A DNA stretch of 64,000 nt from JBAXTE01 sp963556065 (lineage in GTDB: Bacteria; Bacteroidota; Bacteroidia; Bacteroidales; WCHB1-69): assembly GCA_963556065.3 (NCBI GenBank), contig CAUVYH020000017.1:62001-126000 (forward strand), given 5' to 3'. The notes below the pieces were generated by a model. The model saw only the letters and a program-made list of their open reading frames with translations. It did not search any database and was not told where the DNA came from. This document shows, in pieces, positions 60,686-64,000 of this stretch; position 1 is the stretch's first letter, and the number at the start of each line of letters is the position of its first letter. The position numbers and the translations under genes are program-made.

Positions 60686-62116
60686 CTAGTGATAAAATTT
60701 TATTTTTCCGGCGGCAAAAAACCACATTTTCAGCAATAAAAAACCATGTTTAAATCGAGAAATATTAGTGTCGCCATAAGTGCGTTCTTTATAGCGAATA
60801 GGCAAATCAATGATTTTTAGGTTCAATTTATAGGCTCCGAAGATCAAGTCGAAATCACCAAAAGGATCGAAATCACCAAAAAACTTTCTGTTTCCTGTCA
60901 GGTGAACATAATCGGTTTTAAACATTACTTTGGTCCCACACAGTGTATCCTTAATCGGTTGTTCGAGCATCCAGCTGAAACCGATACCAAACATTTTATT
61001 TCCAATCATGTTAAGTAGGCGCATCGCATTTTTCTCCATTGGATAAATTAAGCGGGTGCCATTAATAAAATCTCCTTTGCCTGAGGCCAGTGCGTTATAG
61101 AACAGCGGCAACGTTTGAGGAGGTACGGTAAGATCGGCATCTAAAATCATCAAGATGTCTCCCTGAGCCATGGCATAACCTTTTCGCACGGCATCGCCTT
61201 TTCCTTTACCATCCTGGCGTGTAATTTTAATGTCGTGAGTGGAGACATACTTTTGCTGGATTTCCTGGATTTTATCCCAAGTATCATCAGTAGAGTTTCC
61301 CTCCACAAAAATAATTTCAAGATGCTTGCTGAATTCAGGCATTTGAAGTATGGCGTTCTCAATGTTTCCGCTTTCGTTACGAGCCGGGATCACCACCGAC
61401 ACCGAATATTTTTTGGACACATCCTCGGAAGTCGGCATTTGTCGGGCAAAAATATACTTGTTTAAGCAAAATGAATTAAAAATTGGCAGATTGGCAACGA
61501 TTCTATTGAAAAGCCACGAGATTACAGGAATATTGTAAGGAATAAGTATTTTTTTAGCATGTCGATAGCTTTCAAATCCAGACAGATAAAGCAGATTCAC
61601 AATATCCTTTTGCGATAGCCAGTTCTGCTTGGGAGATGGTTTTTTAAGGTGAATCCACTCTGCAAAGTGGATGAAAGGCTCCCAGAATTGGTTATAATAG
61701 GAAATCATCACTTTAGTGTGATCGTGACAGGCCTTGGGAAGCTGATCAAACACTGTTTGAATATCGTGAAGATATCCCAAAAGATTGGAAAGTATAACTA
61801 CATCGTATTTTTGATCCAGTGAAAGCTTTTCGGCTTCCATAATTCTAAAATCGTCGTCAGGAAATTGTTTTTGAGCTTCCGCAATCATTGCTTTCGAGAA
61901 ATCAATTCCGGTTTTACGGGATCCTTTAATTTGGTGAATCAGTTCTCCGCTTCCACAGCCGATTTCAAGGACTGAAGATTCATCATGGCAAAAATAGTTG
62001 AAGTATTTGGTAATTGAATTCCAATAGTATGATTTTGATTTCCGATAAGCAATTCTTGAAGGTGCAATATAATCAAAATACTCTTTAATTGGAAGTTTTG
62101 ATAGTTTGTTGGGCAT
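60686..62116 (-). CDS. Methyltransferase-glycosyltransferase family 2 fusion protein
   Basis: This 476-residue protein joins two enzymes. Residues of about 30-200 form a class I SAM-dependent methyltransferase with motif I VLEIGCGSGELIHQI and a following acidic residue (GIDFSKAM). Residues of about 230-470 form a GT2 (dolichyl-phosphate-mannose-synthase-like) glycosyltransferase with VVIPARNESGNIENAI, FVEGNSTDDTWD, and the metal-binding DADLTVP. The last 30 residues (YGDTNISRFKHGFLLLKMW) are typical of polyprenyl-phosphate glycosyltransferases without transmembrane helices. It probably makes a polyprenyl-linked sugar and methylates a related substrate. It lies 10 bases after a polytopic membrane protein that could use that sugar. 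Confidence 0.9.
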   Translation of the reverse strand: MPNKLSKLPIKEYFDYIAPSRIAYRKSKSYYWNSITKYFNYFCHDESSVLEIGCGSGELIHQIKGSRKTGIDFSKAMIAEAQKQFPDDDFRIMEAEKLSLDQKYDVVILSNLLGYLHDIQTVFDQLPKACHDHTKVMISYYNQFWEPFIHFAEWIHLKKPSPKQNWLSQKDIVNLLYLSGFESYRHAKKILIPYNIPVISWLFNRIVANLPIFNSFCLNKYIFARQMPTSEDVSKKYSVSVVIPARNESGNIENAILQMPEFSKHLEIIFVEGNSTDDTWDKIQEIQQKYVSTHDIKITRQDGKGKGDAVRKGYAMAQGDILMILDADLTVPPQTLPLFYNALASGKGDFINGTRLIYPMEKNAMRLLNMIGNKMFGIGFSWMLEQPIKDTLCGTKVMFKTDYVHLTGNRKFFGDFDPFGDFDLIFGAYKLNLKIIDLPIRYKERTYGDTNISRFKHGFLLLKMWFFAAGKIKFYH

Positions 62117-62126
62117 AAGGCAGCGG

Positions 62127-64000
62127 TTAATAGTTGAATTTTATCAGTGTTGATGGTTCCGAGTCTCCAATAGAATGAATTTGCGAAACAATCGTCGGGT
62201 ATTTTAATTGCAAAAAATAAAGGTAGCGATGAATGGTCGATATAATTTCACCGGTATTGTATTGCGGATTTTTTCGTAAACTTGCCAATATGGCATAATG
62301 TACATTGTTATCTTTAAGCGTTTTAAGCATAACATCCGGATCTTGGATGGCAAAACTCCAGTTCTCGCGTTTTATCTGATTCAAAACACTTGGAATATCA
62401 TCAACAAAAGTCGCTCCTATGGATTCTACCCGAGGCATTAATGTGTCGGCAACAGCTATAGGCAAAATATAAACACCGATCACTTTAGAGTCTTTAGCTG
62501 TTTTGTTTTCGTCCAGCAAGTTTGCATTGATGAATGCTTTGGTGTAATTAATCAATAAATGATGTGCCTGTTGTGCCTTGGGATCTTCTCCGATCTTTTT
62601 TAAATCCAGCCCCACAACTTTTTCGGAAGCAGGAACCTTAAGCGAGAGCAAGAAGGTGTCAAGATTAATGGTTGGAATGCTATAGATTCCATAGAATTTT
62701 TTGTCGGCGTACACAAAACTGATTTCCGGCTTACGACAGGCTGTCAGCTCATTTGCAGGAGTGTTTTTTGCGGCGTACTTGCTCATTTCGATGTAGTTCA
62801 CCCAATCCGGAGTCATGCCATAATATAAGTTGCCGCTTAAATTTGCCTGCAATGTTTTACTTCGTTCATTGGTTCTTGAAATGATGGCTTTAAACGAAGC
62901 AAAAAAGATAATTAGGATCATAACCGGTAAAATAAACTGTAGATTTTTTCCTCGTTTTGTTTTTAATAGATTATACATTCCGGAAAACAAAGTCAAGAGT
63001 AGTAGCGGGTAAAAGACAATTGCCAGACGAGGCTGATCCCAATGCGCTTGAACTGCCACAAATGTTGTAACGACAATAGCCCCTGTATAAAGGATGCTTA
63101 AGAACAGATATTTGTTTCGTTTAAAACTATAGATCAGTGCGATAACTGCAAGGATAAATACAAGATAGGTGAGCAAATGCGTGGGCTGGGGATGTTCGGT
63201 GGGCTTTAAACCCATAAATACAAACAAATGCTTAGAGAGATAAAGGTGTGCATTATCAAAGAAACGATGAATCAATCCTACAAGGTCTTCATTTCCTTTT
63301 ACAGGATTATAAAAGTCCTTAAGCAGTAATGATTTGCCCTGATCGGAAAATTGTACGGCCTGTTGATGAAAGATCGATCTTTTTAAAACTTCCAATGGCA
63401 ACAAAACGGCAAAGAATCCGCCCAATGAAAAAAGAGCTTGCTTCCATTTTTTATACGATACAAGGAAGAGCACCAAGGCAATTATGGAGACCAAACCTAC
63501 GCTTCGGGCCCAGAATGCAGCTACCGCAAGAGCTCCGAGAATGAGATAATGAGCCCAATCGCGCTTAAAACTCACTTCCGCATCCCAACAATCGATAACA
63601 TATTTGAAAACAAATAATAAAAATGCCGATTGAAGCATCATGAAAAAAGCTTCGCTGTATGTTTGACTTGAAAAATAAAGTAATGATGCACACACCGAAG
63701 TGATTATCATAACAGAAACCAACAGCGTAGATGAAATTCTCTTGGCAAATGCTTTATAAAACAAAACATATTGGCTAAGCATAAAAACCAACGAAAGTGT
63801 TTTTAATAGCGTTACTTTAACCCCGAAAATTCCAACAAACAAGGATAAAAACATGGGGTAAAGAGGTCCTTGATAAACCGGGAATAATCCGTTTTTAATA
63901 AAATCGTATGCGCGGACAATGTAAGAGGAATCGTCGCCGCCGTCACTTACCCTAAAATCGAACAGCAAAAAGGAAAATAACCCCACAGCGACAAATCCAA
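62127..64000 (-). CDS. Polytopic GT39-like membrane protein, 5' end outside window
   Basis: At least 620 residues are visible with about ten to twelve membrane helices and a C-terminal soluble periplasmic domain of about 200 residues. The first visible loop carries RVSDGGDDSSYIVRAYDFI, with acidic residues in the position expected of PMT/ArnT-like (GT39/GT83) glycosyltransferases, followed by FPVYQGPLYPMFLSL. A GTG at 63986 could be a start, but the frame stays open to the window edge through a hydrophobic helix, so the gene is probably truncated here. It is cotranscribed with the methyltransferase-GT2 fusion, a likely source of its lipid-linked sugar donor. The acceptor is unknown. Confidence 0.78.
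   Translation of the reverse strand, partial: GFVAVGLFSFLLFDFRVSDGGDDSSYIVRAYDFIKNGLFPVYQGPLYPMFLSLFVGIFGVKVTLLKTLSLVFMLSQYVLFYKAFAKRISSTLLVSVMIITSVCASLLYFSSQTYSEAFFMMLQSAFLLFVFKYVIDCWDAEVSFKRDWAHYLILGALAVAAFWARSVGLVSIIALVLFLVSYKKWKQALFSLGGFFAVLLPLEVLKRSIFHQQAVQFSDQGKSLLLKDFYNPVKGNEDLVGLIHRFFDNAHLYLSKHLFVFMGLKPTEHPQPTHLLTYLVFILAVIALIYSFKRNKYLFLSILYTGAIVVTTFVAVQAHWDQPRLAIVFYPLLLLTLFSGMYNLLKTKRGKNLQFILPVMILIIFFASFKAIISRTNERSKTLQANLSGNLYYGMTPDWVNYIEMSKYAAKNTPANELTACRKPEISFVYADKKFYGIYSIPTINLDTFLLSLKVPASEKVVGLDLKKIGEDPKAQQAHHLLINYTKAFINANLLDENKTAKDSKVIGVYILPIAVADTLMPRVESIGATFVDDIPSVLNQIKRENWSFAIQDPDVMLKTLKDNNVHYAILASLRKNPQYNTGEIISTIHRYLYFLQLKYPTIVSQIHSIGDSEPSTLIKFNY

Noticed and set aside
1..64000. 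CRISPR arrays, prophage, toxin-antitoxin or restriction systems
   Set aside because: No regularly spaced repeats, phage structural genes or recognisable defence enzymes were found on reading both strands.

Overview
The window is a chromosomal stretch of a Bacteroidota bacterium, most likely a Bacteroidales- or Marinilabiliales-like anaerobe (inference). Direct support: many genes are preceded by the Bacteroidota -7 promoter box TAnnTTTG, several with TTTG 19-20 bases upstream; type IX secretion (T9SS) C-terminal sorting domains of type A and type B are present; lipoboxes and AT-rich spacers are common; and LPS-assembly, Kdo-transfer and epimerase-type threonine dehydrogenase genes are of the kinds usual in this phylum. 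No prophage, CRISPR array, rRNA operon or complete insertion sequence was seen.

Layout. 0.2-12.5 kb: nucleoside permease, a lipoprotein, an OstA-like LPS-transport protein, a very large two-receiver hybrid histidine kinase, then serS-TPR-rsmA. 12.7-18 kb: tRNA-Val, an LptD-like outer-membrane protein diverging from an N-acetylmuramoyl-L-alanine amidase, and an MCE/MlaD protein, so mostly envelope biogenesis. 18-21.3 kb: a repeat-rich spacer before a DUF4143 ATPase, then glyS. 21.6-24.7 kb: DUF134 regulator, PLP-dependent sulfur-amino-acid lyase, NifX-like protein, threonine dehydrogenase. 24.9-35.6 kb: mutS, U32 peptidase-like protein, membrane glycosyltransferase, tRNA-Glu, MFS transporter, cytidylate-kinase-like protein. 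35.6-36 kb: a spacer with a MITE-like element, a terminator and a REP-like inverted repeat.

36-41.9 kb holds the most interesting locus. A radical SAM/SPASM enzyme of the 'rSAM/lipoprotein' type sits directly behind two candidate substrates. One is an easily missed 58-residue lipoprotein with two Tyr-Gly-x-Pro motifs. The other is a T9SS-sorted secreted protein whose predicted mature N-terminus carries the same YGAPP motif. Adenine deaminase follows 9 bases downstream of the radical SAM gene. A T9SS-sorted von Willebrand A protein lies just beyond.

41.9-46.7 kb is a graveyard: a MutS-like gene, a T9SS type B protein, an ECF sigma factor and an NtrC-like regulator are all frameshifted. 46.7-64 kb returns to intact genes: tag, a DUF6051 hydrolase, rpmA-rplU, pdxJ-NUDIX-mgsA, a four-gene envelope/glycosyltransferase run, two tandem TPR proteins, waaA, a PhoB/PhoR-type two-component pair, a methyltransferase-glycosyltransferase fusion, and a polytopic membrane protein that runs off the right edge.
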